NCBI GenBank assembly: GCA_903877135.1
Contig: CAIRCN010000006.1
Location: 124,001 to 188,000 of the forward strand
DNA from: an uncultured Opitutia bacterium
Lineage (GTDB): Bacteria; Verrucomicrobiota; Verrucomicrobiia; Opitutales; Opitutaceae
DNA length: 64,000 bases
Direction: 5' to 3'
The notes under the pieces are model-generated. The model ran no database searches. It was given only the letters and a program-made list of their open reading frames with translations, and was not told the DNA's origin. Position 1 is the first letter of the stretch; each line of letters starts with the position of its first letter. Position numbers and translations under genes: made by a program. Shown here in pieces: positions 43,877 through 53,049 of the stretch.

Positions 43877-44890
43877 TCAGGGTGTCACTGCGTTCCAAGA
43901 GGCGAAGACTTGGCGGACGTTTTCCGGACGGGCGGCGGGGCCAAACTCGCACTGGGCGATGCAGCCGCCGCCGCGCCAGAGGTTCGCGTGCACGTTGCGG
44001 ACGGCGCGATCGATGTCGGCCGTCGTGCCTTCGGGCAGCAGGTGCTGGCGGTCGATCTCGCCCCAGAAGGTGATCTTGCCGGCGAACGGCGCGAGATTCT
44101 CGACGCCCATGCAAAACAACTGGGAGTTGACCGCATCGATGCCGATTTCGACGAGATCGGGATAGACGGAGGTGATGTGCCCGTCGGAATGCATGAAGAG
44201 TTTCTTGCCGTGGCTGTGGGCGATCTGGGCATAGTCGCGGTAGAACGGCTTGAAGATCTCGCGCCACAGCGCCGGCGCGATCAGGAGCGCGCGCTGCGAG
44301 CCCCAGTCGTCCATGAAACGCAGCGAATCGACGTCGGTTTTCGCCCAGCAGGTGAACAGCTCGCAGTAGAACGCGTGCATCTCGGCGAGGAAGGCGCGCA
44401 GCTCTGCCGACGGGTCGGCGAGATCGAGGTAGGTGTTTTCGGAGCCGCGGAGAAACTGGAGCTGCTCGAACGGCCGCGGGCACGAGCCGCAAAACGTGAA
44501 CCGCTCGGTGGCGGCGCAATCGCGGTTCACGGCGTCGCGGTCGATCGTGAGCCATTCGCGCGGCACATGGACGCGGGCGCGGTCGGTCGCCCAATCCTGA
44601 ATGAGCGGCTCCTTCACCTCGCCGATGACGCCGCGCTGGATGTTGATGAACGTGCAGCCCCACTCGTCGGTGAACTCGCCAATCTCGTGCGGTTTGCCGC
44701 GTGTCGGCGCCACCTCGAGTTCGTGGCCGGAGATGGCGGTGAAGTCCGGCGGGAAATCGCGCAGGATCGCCGTGAACTCCTCCGGGTAGCGTTCCGTCGC
44801 GATGGGCAGAGCCCAAAGTTCGCGCGGCACCCTCGGAGGGTGCGCGAATTCCAACGTGCGTTTGACGATTTCGCGGGATGAAGCGCTCAT
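43877..44890 (-). CDS. URO-D superfamily methyltransferase-like protein 7
   Basis: 337 aa. MSASSREIVKRTLEFAHPPRVPRELW is a family start; the active-site strand reads KKLFMHSDGHITSVYPDL (H234, D236), followed by KITFWGEIDRQHLLPEGTTADIDRAV and IAQCEFGPAARPENVRQVF with one Cys. HxD replaces HxC but the later Cys is kept. It is the first URO-D gene behind RACE (65-bp gap) and overlaps no neighbour. Confidence 0.83.
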   Translation of the reverse strand: MSASSREIVKRTLEFAHPPRVPRELWALPIATERYPEEFTAILRDFPPDFTAISGHELEVAPTRGKPHEIGEFTDEWGCTFINIQRGVIGEVKEPLIQDWATDRARVHVPREWLTIDRDAVNRDCAATERFTFCGSCPRPFEQLQFLRGSENTYLDLADPSAELRAFLAEMHAFYCELFTCWAKTDVDSLRFMDDWGSQRALLIAPALWREIFKPFYRDYAQIAHSHGKKLFMHSDGHITSVYPDLVEIGIDAVNSQLFCMGVENLAPFAGKITFWGEIDRQHLLPEGTTADIDRAVRNVHANLWRGGGCIAQCEFGPAARPENVRQVFASWNAVTP

Positions 44891-44955
44891 GGTGAAAAAG
44901 GAGGTTGATCAGGTTCGTCGGCTCGGGGGAGTGGCCTACAAGCGTTCGCGCTAAG

Positions 44956-46590
44956 TCACGGGAGCATGAGTTGGTCGATATAGGCGTCCTCGAAGCCGGG
45001 TTGCAGGTTGAGTTCGATGGACTCCATGTGCGCGCAGGCCCGTTGCATCTCGGTGAGGAGGCTGCGGTCGTTGAGGGCGAGAAACGCACCGCCGAGCGAG
45101 GTGTTGCCCACGACCTTGATCTGCGCGGGCGTGAAGCCCGGTAGCAGCCCGCAGCCGATCGCGTGCTCGAGCGACAGGTGCAGGCCGAAGCCGCCGGCGA
45201 GATAGAGCGTCTTCACGTCGGCGGGCGCCGTGCCCAGGAGTTCGAGCAGGGTGTTGATGCCTGCGGCGATGGCGGCCTTGGCCTGGAGGAGCCGCGCCAC
45301 GTCCACCTCGGAAACCCAGATCGGACCCGAGGCGCCGCCGCTGTGGAGCCGGAGACGTCGGCCGTATTCGTCGGCCTCGACCACGTTGCCGGCACGAGCG
45401 ATGAAGTCGTCTGCCAACCGGCCGTTGGTCTGTAGGATGCCGGTGCGGCGCGCTTCCCAGAGAAAATCGACATAGGCCGAGCCGCACAAGCCGATCGGGT
45501 GCGGCACGTCGCCAATCACGCCGAGTTCAGCGGCAAACGGGTCGGACTGCAGTTGCACGCGCTCGATGGCGCCGCGCACGCCGCGCGAGCCACTCGTGAG
45601 CCCTGCGCCCTCGAAGGCCGGGCCGGCGGCCGTGGCGCAGCCGATGAGCCGATCGCCGACCTTGGCGATGATTTCGCCGTTGGTGCCGACATCGACGAGG
45701 AGCACCGGGCCCTCGTCGTAGAGCATGCCGGTGGCGACCAGCCCTGCGGCGAGGTCGGCTCCCACGTAGGCGGCGGGACCGGGCAGCAGGTGCACTTCCG
45801 CCGCCGGTCCACCAAAGCTCAATCCAAGAGCACCCGGCGCATAGACGCGATGCTGCAGAAACGTGGGCGTGAACGGGTGCACACCGAGTGGCGTGGGGTC
45901 CACGCCGGCCAGCAGGTGCTGCATGGTAGTGTTACCGGCGACGGTCATCGCGCCGACTTCCGCCAGATCAAGCCGGGCCTCCGCGCAAGCCTCGGCGAGG
46001 AGGACTTGGATTGTCTCGACCGCCACCGCGCGCTGGAGCTGAGCCACGGCCTCCGGACCTTTCACGCAAAACTGGATGCGCGTCAGCACGTCCTCGCCGA
46101 AGCGGATCTGGGCATTGAAAGCCGAGGCCTCGGCGATCACCTTGCCGGTCGCCATCTCGCACAGCAGCAGCGCCACCGTGGTCGTCCCGACATCCACCGC
46201 GGCGCCATAGCGGGCGGCCGGCACGAGCGGATCTTGCGCCCAAGGCACGTTGATGCGGAACTCGGACACTACCGCCGGCTCGTGCTTGAGCAACGAGCGC
46301 GCCGGCACCACAATCGCCACATCAGACCCGGCAGCCAGCCGCACCTGACAGGATTTTATTTTGGAATCATTTCCGCAAATAATTGCTGATCCATCGCTTA
46401 TCCGCTCAAGTGAGCCGGCGCGCGTGGTGATTTCGCAACCGCCGCATAGTCCGCGCCCACCGCAACGAGTATTGAGCGGGAAGCCGCGCCGGGCCAGCAG
46501 TTCGGAGATCGGCAAAGTCGTGTCGGCCGGGTTGACGGCGATTTCCCGCCGGCCGTCCGGAAGTTCGAGTTCGAGGCGGGTCGGGTTCAT
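44956..46590 (-). CDS. RACE protein: ATP-dependent reductive activator of corrinoid proteins
   Basis: 544 aa. The N-terminal [2Fe-2S] domain has C43GGRGLCGGC52 (C43, C49, C52) plus C81 in KIKSCQVRL. A middle linker leads into the ASKHA ATPase: AAVDVGTTTVALLLCEMATGK near residue 130, MTVAGNTTMQHLLAGVDP, LLVDVGTNGEIIAK near 300, and GGFGLHLSLEHAIGCGLLP. This is the DUF4445/RACE family. Members use ATP and a low-potential electron to bring inactive Co(II) corrinoid back to Co(I). It is the only reactivator in the window and is divergent from the corrinoid-protein gene. Confidence 0.93.
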   Translation of the reverse strand: MNPTRLELELPDGRREIAVNPADTTLPISELLARRGFPLNTRCGGRGLCGGCEITTRAGSLERISDGSAIICGNDSKIKSCQVRLAAGSDVAIVVPARSLLKHEPAVVSEFRINVPWAQDPLVPAARYGAAVDVGTTTVALLLCEMATGKVIAEASAFNAQIRFGEDVLTRIQFCVKGPEAVAQLQRAVAVETIQVLLAEACAEARLDLAEVGAMTVAGNTTMQHLLAGVDPTPLGVHPFTPTFLQHRVYAPGALGLSFGGPAAEVHLLPGPAAYVGADLAAGLVATGMLYDEGPVLLVDVGTNGEIIAKVGDRLIGCATAAGPAFEGAGLTSGSRGVRGAIERVQLQSDPFAAELGVIGDVPHPIGLCGSAYVDFLWEARRTGILQTNGRLADDFIARAGNVVEADEYGRRLRLHSGGASGPIWVSEVDVARLLQAKAAIAAGINTLLELLGTAPADVKTLYLAGGFGLHLSLEHAIGCGLLPGFTPAQIKVVGNTSLGGAFLALNDRSLLTEMQRACAHMESIELNLQPGFEDAYIDQLMLP

Positions 46591-46858
46591 GAGACGGAAG
46601 CTTCCGCCGCGGCGCGGAGGGTGCGCGACGGCATTTTTTCTGTCGCATGGCAGGCAGTGGCTGATGGCATGAATAATATGGACTAATATGGCGCGGAGCG
46701 GCCCGGAGGCACCGGACGCTGGTCCACTCCTGTAAAACGGCGGCGGCGAGCGATGACAATTTATCCACCATGTATTAAATGGGAAAAACTATGTCTCGCG
46801 CGGGATAATGCACGGGTTCCGATTTACTTTGCCACGGCGATAGGGCTAAACGTCCGCC
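46591..46858. promoter_or_regulatory. Shared divergent promoter region of RACE and corrinoid-protein operons
   Basis: 268 bp without an open frame of note separate the two ATGs. It is clearly AT-richer than its flanks in the middle (GAATAATATGGACTAATATG, about 46677-46690, and CAATTTATCCACCATGTATT, about 46757-46780). Candidate -10-like boxes (TAATAT, TATTAA) occur on both strands, but no pair can be fixed. No cobalamin-riboswitch core was recognised. No direct repeat long enough to call an operator was found. Confidence 0.5.
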
Positions 46859-47497
46859 ATGCCCCTCCTTAACGATCTCACTGCCGCGGTTGCTGCCGGG
46901 AAACGGGTAGACACCGTGCGGCTCACCCAAGAATTGCTTGCAGCCGGCACTTCGCCGCAAGCCGTGGTCGAACAGGGCCTCGTGCCCGGCATGGCCATCG
47001 TCGGCGAACGCTTCAAGAAAAACGAAATCTTCGTCCCGGAGATGCTCGTTGCTGCCCGCGCCATGAAAGAGGCGCTCAAGCTCCTTGAGCCGCTGCTCCT
47101 CAAGGCCGGCATCAAGCCGAAATACACCGCCATCATCGGCACCGTGCAGGGCGACCTCCACGACATCGGCAAGAACCTCATTTCCATGATGTGGCGCGGC
47201 GCGAACTTCGCCGTCGTCGACCTCGGCACCAACGTCAGCCCCGAGAAATACCTAGCCGCCGCACAGGAGCACAAGGCCCACATCGTCGGCCTCTCTGCCC
47301 TGCTCACCACCACCATGCCCGCCATGAAGGAAACCGTGCGCATCATCAAGGCCGCCGGCCTCACCGAGACCAAGATCATGATCGGCGGCGCACCCATCAC
47401 CCAGGAATTTGCCAATGACATTGGCGCCGACGGCTATGCCGCCGACGCCGGCAGCGCAGTCGATGTAGCCAAGCAGCTCGTAGGCGACGCAGCTTAA
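46859..47497 (+). CDS. Corrinoid (B12-binding) protein, MtbC/MtmC/MtaC-like
   Basis: 212 aa, the family's normal length. A four-helix N-terminal cap with PGMAIVGERFKKNEIFVPEMLVAARAM is followed by the Rossmann-like B12 domain: GTVQGDLHDIGKN with the lower-ligand His101 in DxHxxG, GLSALLTTTMP at residues 144-155 and the nucleotide-tail loop MIGGAPIT at 174-181. It carries the methyl group on cobalt between methyltransferases. It is the only corrinoid protein in the window and starts the rightward operon with proteins 8-12. Confidence 0.95.
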   Translation: MPLLNDLTAAVAAGKRVDTVRLTQELLAAGTSPQAVVEQGLVPGMAIVGERFKKNEIFVPEMLVAARAMKEALKLLEPLLLKAGIKPKYTAIIGTVQGDLHDIGKNLISMMWRGANFAVVDLGTNVSPEKYLAAAQEHKAHIVGLSALLTTTMPAMKETVRIIKAAGLTETKIMIGGAPITQEFANDIGADGYAADAGSAVDVAKQLVGDAA

Positions 47498-47523
47498 ACG
47501 CCGCCTCAACCGGCGGTGTGGCC

Positions 47524-48609
47524 ATGAAAACCTGCACCATGACCGGATGCGAACGTGTGGAACGCATGTTCGCACGCCGGGATCAGGACCGCGTGCCGCG
47601 GTGCGACACCTATTGGCCCGAGACCATCACCCGGTGGCAGCGCGAGGGTCTGCAATGGGACCATAACGACGCGCTGCGGCTGCTCGAGACCGATTTTCAG
47701 GGTCTCTGCTGGTCCTGGCCATCGGCTTTCCCCAATCAGCGCGAGGTGCTGGCCCAGGATGCCGAGACCGAAACCATCCGCGACGCCTGGGGCGGCGTGG
47801 CGCGCTTCTGGAAAGGCCGTTCGGGCACGCCGGAGCACATCAGCTTCGGTTGTGACACCCGCGAGGCATGGGACAAAATCTACCGGCCGGCGATGCTCGC
47901 CGCGCCCAACCAGATCGACACGCATGCCGCTGTGCTGCGCTTTCACGAAGGCCGCCAACTCGGCCGCTGGACGCATCTCAGCGGCGTCGAGGGCTTCGAG
48001 GCGCTGCGCCGGCTCATCGGCGACGAGGCCTGCCTCATGGCGATGATCGAGGATCCGGAGTGGATTCGCGATATCGTCAGCGTGCACACCGACATCGTGC
48101 TCCGCTCCTTTGAAGGGGTGCTCGCCGAGGGCGCGAAGCCTGATGGCCTGTGGATTTACGGCGACATGGCCTACAACCACGCGACGATGTGCTCGCCCGC
48201 CATGTATCGCGACCTCGTGTGGCCGGCGCACAAACGCATGGCCGACTGGGCCCACGCCCACGGCATGCACGTCATTTACCACACCGACGGCCGCGTCAGC
48301 GGTGTGCTCGACCTCTATATCGAGGCCGGTTTCGAGTGCCTCCAGCCCATCGAGGCCAAGGCCGGCATGGACATCCGCCAATTCGCCCCGACCCACGGCT
48401 CGCGCCTCGCGATGTTCGGCAACATCGACGTCATGAAGATGGCGACGAACAACCTCGATCTCATCGAGGAGGAGATCCGCACCAAGTTCGCCGCCGGCAT
48501 GGCTACTCGCGGCTACGCCTATCACTCAGACCACTCAGTGCCGCCGCAGGTCAGCTGGGACACCTACAAGGCCATCATCGGCTTCATCGACCGCTACGGC
48601 TACTACTGA
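47524..48609 (+). CDS. URO-D superfamily methyltransferase-like protein 8
   Basis: 361 aa from the ATG at 47524; GTG 47518 and ATG 47539 are alternatives, the latter giving MTGCERVERMFARRDQDRVP, a normal family start. HVIYHTDGRVSGVLDLYIEAG (H253, D255), GMDIRQFAPTHGSRLAMFGNIDV and the closing AYHSDHSVPPQVSWDTYK are seen. HTDG replaces HTCG. It is 26 bp after the corrinoid gene, so it is the best candidate for the cluster's principal corrinoid partner. Confidence 0.85.
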   Translation: MKTCTMTGCERVERMFARRDQDRVPRCDTYWPETITRWQREGLQWDHNDALRLLETDFQGLCWSWPSAFPNQREVLAQDAETETIRDAWGGVARFWKGRSGTPEHISFGCDTREAWDKIYRPAMLAAPNQIDTHAAVLRFHEGRQLGRWTHLSGVEGFEALRRLIGDEACLMAMIEDPEWIRDIVSVHTDIVLRSFEGVLAEGAKPDGLWIYGDMAYNHATMCSPAMYRDLVWPAHKRMADWAHAHGMHVIYHTDGRVSGVLDLYIEAGFECLQPIEAKAGMDIRQFAPTHGSRLAMFGNIDVMKMATNNLDLIEEEIRTKFAAGMATRGYAYHSDHSVPPQVSWDTYKAIIGFIDRYGYY

Positions 48610-48623
48610 CCTCCTTCTCCCGC

Positions 48624-49754
48624 ATGTCCTCCGCCCCCATCAAACCCTTCCGCCCCAAATGGCGCGGCACTCTCACCGACCGCGAGCGGTTCAACCGGCA
48701 ACTGCACCATCAGCCCGTGGACCGCTGCTTCAACATGGAGTTCGGCTACTGGGACGACAACTTCAAGGTCTGGCCGATGTTTCGTGACCACGGCATCACG
48801 AACAACAACGACGCCGACATTTTCCTCAACTTCGACCGCACCGGCACCGTCTGGTCGCATTGGATGTTTCCGACCTTTCCCTACGAGGAAATCTCCCGCA
48901 CCGCCAACACCCGCATCCTGCGCAACGGCGACGGCCTGATCGCCGAGGTGCCGCTCGACGGCCACGATACCATCCCGCATTACCTCGAGGCCACGGTCAA
49001 AACCCCTGACGACTGGAAACGCGTCAAGGAGGAGCGCTTCAACCGCGACCACCTCGACCGTAAGCCCGACATCGCCGCCATCCTCCGCGACCATCCCAAC
49101 GACCGCGACTATCCGCTCGGTGCCTGGTGCGGCTCGATGATCGGCAAGGCCCGCGACATGCTCACCGTCGAGGGTCTCGCCTACGCCTGCTACGACTATC
49201 CCGAGATGGTCGAGGACATCGTCGAGACCTCCTGTGTGCTCGTGGAAGACTTCCTCGACGCCGTCCTCCCGCACGTGAAATTCGACTACGGCGCCGGCTG
49301 GGAAGACATCTGTTACAAGAGCGGCCCGCTCGTCTCAGTCGGATTTTTCCGCGACGTCGTCGTGCCGCGCTACCAGCGCATCAGCAAAAAGCTGCGCGCC
49401 CACGGCATCGACATCTGGTGGATCGACTGCGACGGCGATGTGCGCCCGCTCATTCCCCATTTCCTCGCGGGTGGCGTGAACACGATGTTCCCCTGGGAAG
49501 TCAACGGTTCCGGCCACCCCGGCGAGTCGCTCGAGAAATGGGGCCCCGAACTGCGCATCATGGGCGGCGTGGACAAGATGATCCTCGGCAAGGGCCGCAC
49601 CGAAATCCGCGAATTCGTCCACTCGCTCGTACCCTACGTGGCGCGCGGCGGCTTCATTCCGTTCTGCGACCACCGCTGCCCGCCCAACGTCGATCCCGAC
49701 GACTACCTGTATTATCTCAATCTCAAGGAGGAGCTCCTCGGCCTGCGCGGCTGA
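48624..49754 (+). CDS. URO-D superfamily methyltransferase-like protein 9
   Basis: 376 aa from the ATG at 48624. DRERFNRQLHHQPVDRCFNMEFGYWDD opens the protein; DICYKSGPLVSVGFFRDVVVPRYQRI is the central barrel, and the active-site strand is IWWIDCDGDVRPLIPHFL (D268, C269, D270). The end GGFIPFCDHRCPPNVDPDDYLYYL has two cysteines around the DHxxPP loop. It belongs to the DxDG subgroup with proteins 1 and 3 but with Cys in place of Thr. It lies 14 bp after protein 8. Confidence 0.84.
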   Translation: MSSAPIKPFRPKWRGTLTDRERFNRQLHHQPVDRCFNMEFGYWDDNFKVWPMFRDHGITNNNDADIFLNFDRTGTVWSHWMFPTFPYEEISRTANTRILRNGDGLIAEVPLDGHDTIPHYLEATVKTPDDWKRVKEERFNRDHLDRKPDIAAILRDHPNDRDYPLGAWCGSMIGKARDMLTVEGLAYACYDYPEMVEDIVETSCVLVEDFLDAVLPHVKFDYGAGWEDICYKSGPLVSVGFFRDVVVPRYQRISKKLRAHGIDIWWIDCDGDVRPLIPHFLAGGVNTMFPWEVNGSGHPGESLEKWGPELRIMGGVDKMILGKGRTEIREFVHSLVPYVARGGFIPFCDHRCPPNVDPDDYLYYLNLKEELLGLRG

Positions 49755-49804
49755 ACGCGCACGGCCCCTCGACCCAGCGTCATGCTCCCTAAAGTTTTCC
49801 CCGC

Positions 49805-51064
49805 ATGACCTCCCGCGAAAAAGTCCGCCGCGCGCTCGCGCACCAACCCGGCCCCGTGGCCGTCGATTTCGGCAGCACCATGCTCACGGGCATGCATGTG
49901 AGCTGCGTCGCCGCCCTGCGCGCCCACTACGGCCTGCCCCGGCACCCGGTTAAGGTGTGTGAACCCTACCAGATGCTCGGTGAGATCGAGGACGACCTCG
50001 CGCGCCTCCTCGGCTCCGACTGCGTCGCGGCCAACGGCCGCGGCACGATGTTCGGTTTTCCCAACGAGGGCTGGCACGAGTGGCGCGCGCCCTGGGGACA
50101 GGTCATGCTCGTGCCGGCCGGTTTCAACCCGCGTGCAGAATCCTCCGGCGACGTCTATCTTTTCCCTGAGGGCGACAAAACCGTCGCGCCCAGCGGCCAC
50201 ATGCCGGCCAGCGGATATTTCTTCGACGCCATCGTGCGCCAGGAACCGTTCGAGGAGGACCAGCTCGACGTCGCCGACAACTGCGAGGAGTTTAAACTTC
50301 TCAGCCCCGCCGACCTCGACCACTGGCGGTGCGAGTTCGCCCGCGTGCGCGGCGAGGATCGCGCCATCGTCAGCGCGATGGGCGGCACGGGCTTTGGCGA
50401 CATCGCCCTCGTGCCCGCGGCCTTCCTCAAGCACCCGAAAGGCATCCGCGACGTTGGCGAATGGTATATCTCCCTCGTCGAGCGCCGCGATTTCGTCCAC
50501 CGGATCTTCGACTACCAGTGCGAGGTCGCGCTGAAAAACCTAGCCGCCTACGCCGCCCTCGCCGGCGACACCATCGACGTGTTCATCGTCTGCGGCACCG
50601 ATTTCGGCACGCAAAGCTCGCAGTTCTGCTCGCCCGAGACGTTCGACGAACTCTTCGCGCCTTACTACCGTCGGATCAACGACTGGGTCCACCACCACAC
50701 CACCTGGAAGACCTTCAAGCACTCCTGTGGCGCCGTCCGCCCTCTGATCGACCGTTTCATCGACGTCGGCTTCGACATCCTCAACCCCGTGCAGTGCTCC
50801 GCGACCGGCATGGATCCAGTGCAGCTCAAGGCCGATTTCGGCGACCGTATCGTCTTCTGGGGCGGCGGCGTGGACACGCAGCACACCCTGCCCTTCGGCA
50901 CGCCCGCCGAGGTGCGCACGCAGGTCACCGAGCGCCTGCGGGCCTTTTCGCCCAACGGCGGATTCGTGTTCAACACCATCCACAACATCCAGGCCCGCAC
51001 GCCCCCAGCCAACATCGTGGCCATGATCGACGCCATCGCCGATTTCAACCGCACCGGCAACTGA
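49805..51064 (+). CDS. URO-D superfamily protein 10 with HxC motif but no second cysteine
   Basis: 419 aa. MTSREKVRRALAHQPGPVAVDFGST is a family start. H306-S-C308-G in WKTFKHSCGAVRPLIDRF matches the first half of the zinc motif, but the later ligand position reads VFNTIHNIQARTPPANIVAM, with His instead of Cys. GTDFGTQSSQFCSPETFDELFAPYYRRI is the conserved barrel segment. An insertion of ~60 residues (about 100-180) makes it longer than its neighbours. It lies 50 bp after protein 9. Confidence 0.85.
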   Translation: MTSREKVRRALAHQPGPVAVDFGSTMLTGMHVSCVAALRAHYGLPRHPVKVCEPYQMLGEIEDDLARLLGSDCVAANGRGTMFGFPNEGWHEWRAPWGQVMLVPAGFNPRAESSGDVYLFPEGDKTVAPSGHMPASGYFFDAIVRQEPFEEDQLDVADNCEEFKLLSPADLDHWRCEFARVRGEDRAIVSAMGGTGFGDIALVPAAFLKHPKGIRDVGEWYISLVERRDFVHRIFDYQCEVALKNLAAYAALAGDTIDVFIVCGTDFGTQSSQFCSPETFDELFAPYYRRINDWVHHHTTWKTFKHSCGAVRPLIDRFIDVGFDILNPVQCSATGMDPVQLKADFGDRIVFWGGGVDTQHTLPFGTPAEVRTQVTERLRAFSPNGGFVFNTIHNIQARTPPANIVAMIDAIADFNRTGN

Positions 51065-51070
51065 CCCCTC

Positions 51071-52156
51071 ATGTCTCCTCGCAACTATTATTTTTCCCGC
51101 GACACCGCCAGCGCGCGCTACGAAGCCTGGTGGAACGCCGGCCGTCTGGACCGTTCTCCGGTGACACTCTATGTCGAGTCCAAGAACTCGCCACCCATGC
51201 CGCGCTCCACGCACGCCACCCTGCGCGAGCGTTGGCTCGACGTTGAATTTCAGGTCGAGTCAGCCCTTGTCGGCCTGGAGAACAACCCCTGCCTCGGCGA
51301 CAGTGTGCCGACGTGGATGCCTAACGTCGGCCCCGATCTCACTTCGACGCTCTTTGGTGCCGAACTCATCTTCGGCGAGAACACAAGCTGGTGCCAGCAT
51401 ACCATTCCCGAGATAACTGACTGGGAACGCTTCATCGATACCCCGCCCAATTTCACCAACATCTACTGGAAGGCAATCGAGGAGATGATCGATCTCGCCG
51501 CTGAGCGTTTTGCCGGGCGCTTCTACGTTTCTATGCCCGACTTGCACGGCACCTTCGACATACTCGCCGGCCTGCGCGGCCCCGAAAATCTCTGTCTCGA
51601 CATCATGGATGATCCTGAGCTTGTGCGGCGCGCGGCGCAGCACGCGACTCGGGCCTATATCGAGGGCTACCGGCGGCTTTACCAGCGTCTGACTGCGTTC
51701 GGCCAGCCCAGCACCACGTGGTGTTCCTACTTGCACGACGGCACGGCCTATGTGCCGAGTTGCGATTTCTGGTGCCTCGTCTCCAAGGAAATTGGGGAGG
51801 ACCTCATCCGTCCCACCATCGAGCTGGAAATGGTGCCGTTGGAACGAACCATCTTTCACCTCGATGGCCCGCAAGCTCTGCATCACCTCGACGTCACGCT
51901 GCGCTTGCCACGCCTAAACGCCCTCCAGTGGGTTTATGGCGCCGGCCATGGCCGTGCGATGGACTGGCTGCATGTCTATCGCCGCAGTCTCGAAGCCGGG
52001 AAAGCCGTGCAGATTCTCGCGGAGGATGCCAACGACGCCCTCGGCGTCCTGCGCGAACTCGGCCCCGCCGGCCTGTGGCTCACGGTCTGTTCGCCGTTTT
52101 CCAACATCGACCGCGCCACCGAGTTTCTCGACTCCGTCCATTCTCTCTCGTCGTGA
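51071..52156 (+). CDS. Divergent URO-D superfamily protein 11
   Basis: 361 aa. YVPSCDFWCLVSKEIGEDLIRPTIELEMVPLERTIFHLDGPQALHHLD (H263, D265) shows a degenerate active-site strand; the end LWLTVCSPFSNIDRATEFL keeps one Cys. The N-terminus (NYYFSRDTASARYEAWWNAG) resembles other small-subgroup URO-D-like proteins that replace the usual RERV start. Among the twelve it departs most from the family. It is 6 bp after protein 10 and its stop overlaps the next GTG start. Confidence 0.72.
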   Translation: MSPRNYYFSRDTASARYEAWWNAGRLDRSPVTLYVESKNSPPMPRSTHATLRERWLDVEFQVESALVGLENNPCLGDSVPTWMPNVGPDLTSTLFGAELIFGENTSWCQHTIPEITDWERFIDTPPNFTNIYWKAIEEMIDLAAERFAGRFYVSMPDLHGTFDILAGLRGPENLCLDIMDDPELVRRAAQHATRAYIEGYRRLYQRLTAFGQPSTTWCSYLHDGTAYVPSCDFWCLVSKEIGEDLIRPTIELEMVPLERTIFHLDGPQALHHLDVTLRLPRLNALQWVYGAGHGRAMDWLHVYRRSLEAGKAVQILAEDANDALGVLRELGPAGLWLTVCSPFSNIDRATEFLDSVHSLSS

Positions 52157-53049
52157 ACCCACGCACCACCGCCCTCCGTCAGGAACTCGCCCGCCGGCCG
52201 CTCGTCTGCGACGGCGCCACCGGCACGCAGCTGCAGCTCCAGGGCCTCGCGCCCGGCGCCTGCGGCGAACTCTGGTGCGTCGAGCAACCCGACCGCGTGC
52301 AACAGGTGCACCGAAACTACCTCGCCGCCGGCGCCGATCTGCTCACGACCAATTCCTTTGGCGGCACGTCCTACGTGCTCGCCGGCCACGGCGCCGGAGC
52401 ACGCGTCCGCGAAATCAACGTCGCCGCCGCCCGCCTCGCCCGTGCCATCGCCGGCGACCGTGCATGGGTGCTCGGCGACGTCGGCCCGTTCGGCGGCATG
52501 CTCGAGCCATTCGGCGACGCGCAGCACGACGAGGTCATCATGGCGTTTTGCGAGCAGGCCGCCGCGCTCCTTGAAGGCGGCGCCGACGCCATCTTGATCG
52601 AGACCATGTCCGATCCCGTCGAGGCCGCGCTGGCCGTGGCAGCGGCCAAGTCCGTCGGGGCGGAATTTATTTTCGCCACCTACGCTTTCCAGCAATCGGC
52701 CAGCGGCTATCGCACGATGATGGGCACCACCGCCGCCGAAGCCGTCGCCGCCGCGATCGACGCCGGCGCGGATGCCGTCGGCGCCAATTGCGGCACCGAA
52801 CTCTCCCTCGCCGATTACGAAAAACTCACCACCGAACTCGTCACCGCCGCGGGGGCCATGCCGGTCATCGTGCAGCCCAACGCCGGCTCGCCCAAGCTCA
52901 TCGACGGCAAAATCCATTACGCCACCACTCCCGCCGACTTCGCCGCGACCGCCGCGCGTTTCAGTGCCGCCGGCGCCCGCATCGTCGGTGGCTGCTGCGG
53001 CAGCACGCCCGCGCACATCGCCGCGATGGCTGCGCTCCTCAAGCGATGA
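52153..53049 (+). CDS. Homocysteine S-methyltransferase family protein
   Basis: 298 aa from the GTG at 52153, which overlaps the preceding stop (GTGA). RPLVCDGATGTQLQLQGL, AGADLLTTNSFGGTSYVL, the zinc Cys213 in VGANCGTEL and Cys281-Cys282 in RIVGGCCGSTPAHIAAM are the BHMT/MetH N-domain signatures. It transfers a methyl group to homocysteine from a methyl donor that could be the methylated corrinoid protein. The next gene overlaps it by 4 bp (ATGA). Being embedded in the corrinoid operon argues against a purely biosynthetic role. Confidence 0.9.
   Translation: MNPRTTALRQELARRPLVCDGATGTQLQLQGLAPGACGELWCVEQPDRVQQVHRNYLAAGADLLTTNSFGGTSYVLAGHGAGARVREINVAAARLARAIAGDRAWVLGDVGPFGGMLEPFGDAQHDEVIMAFCEQAAALLEGGADAILIETMSDPVEAALAVAAAKSVGAEFIFATYAFQQSASGYRTMMGTTAAEAVAAAIDAGADAVGANCGTELSLADYEKLTTELVTAAGAMPVIVQPNAGSPKLIDGKIHYATTPADFAATAARFSAAGARIVGGCCGSTPAHIAAMAALLKR

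Noticed and set aside
46591-46858. Possible cobalamin riboswitch upstream of RACE (GCCACTGCCTGCC on the minus strand)
   Set aside because: The bases resemble a B12 box only superficially; the GGGAA/GGTG core and the order of elements are missing.
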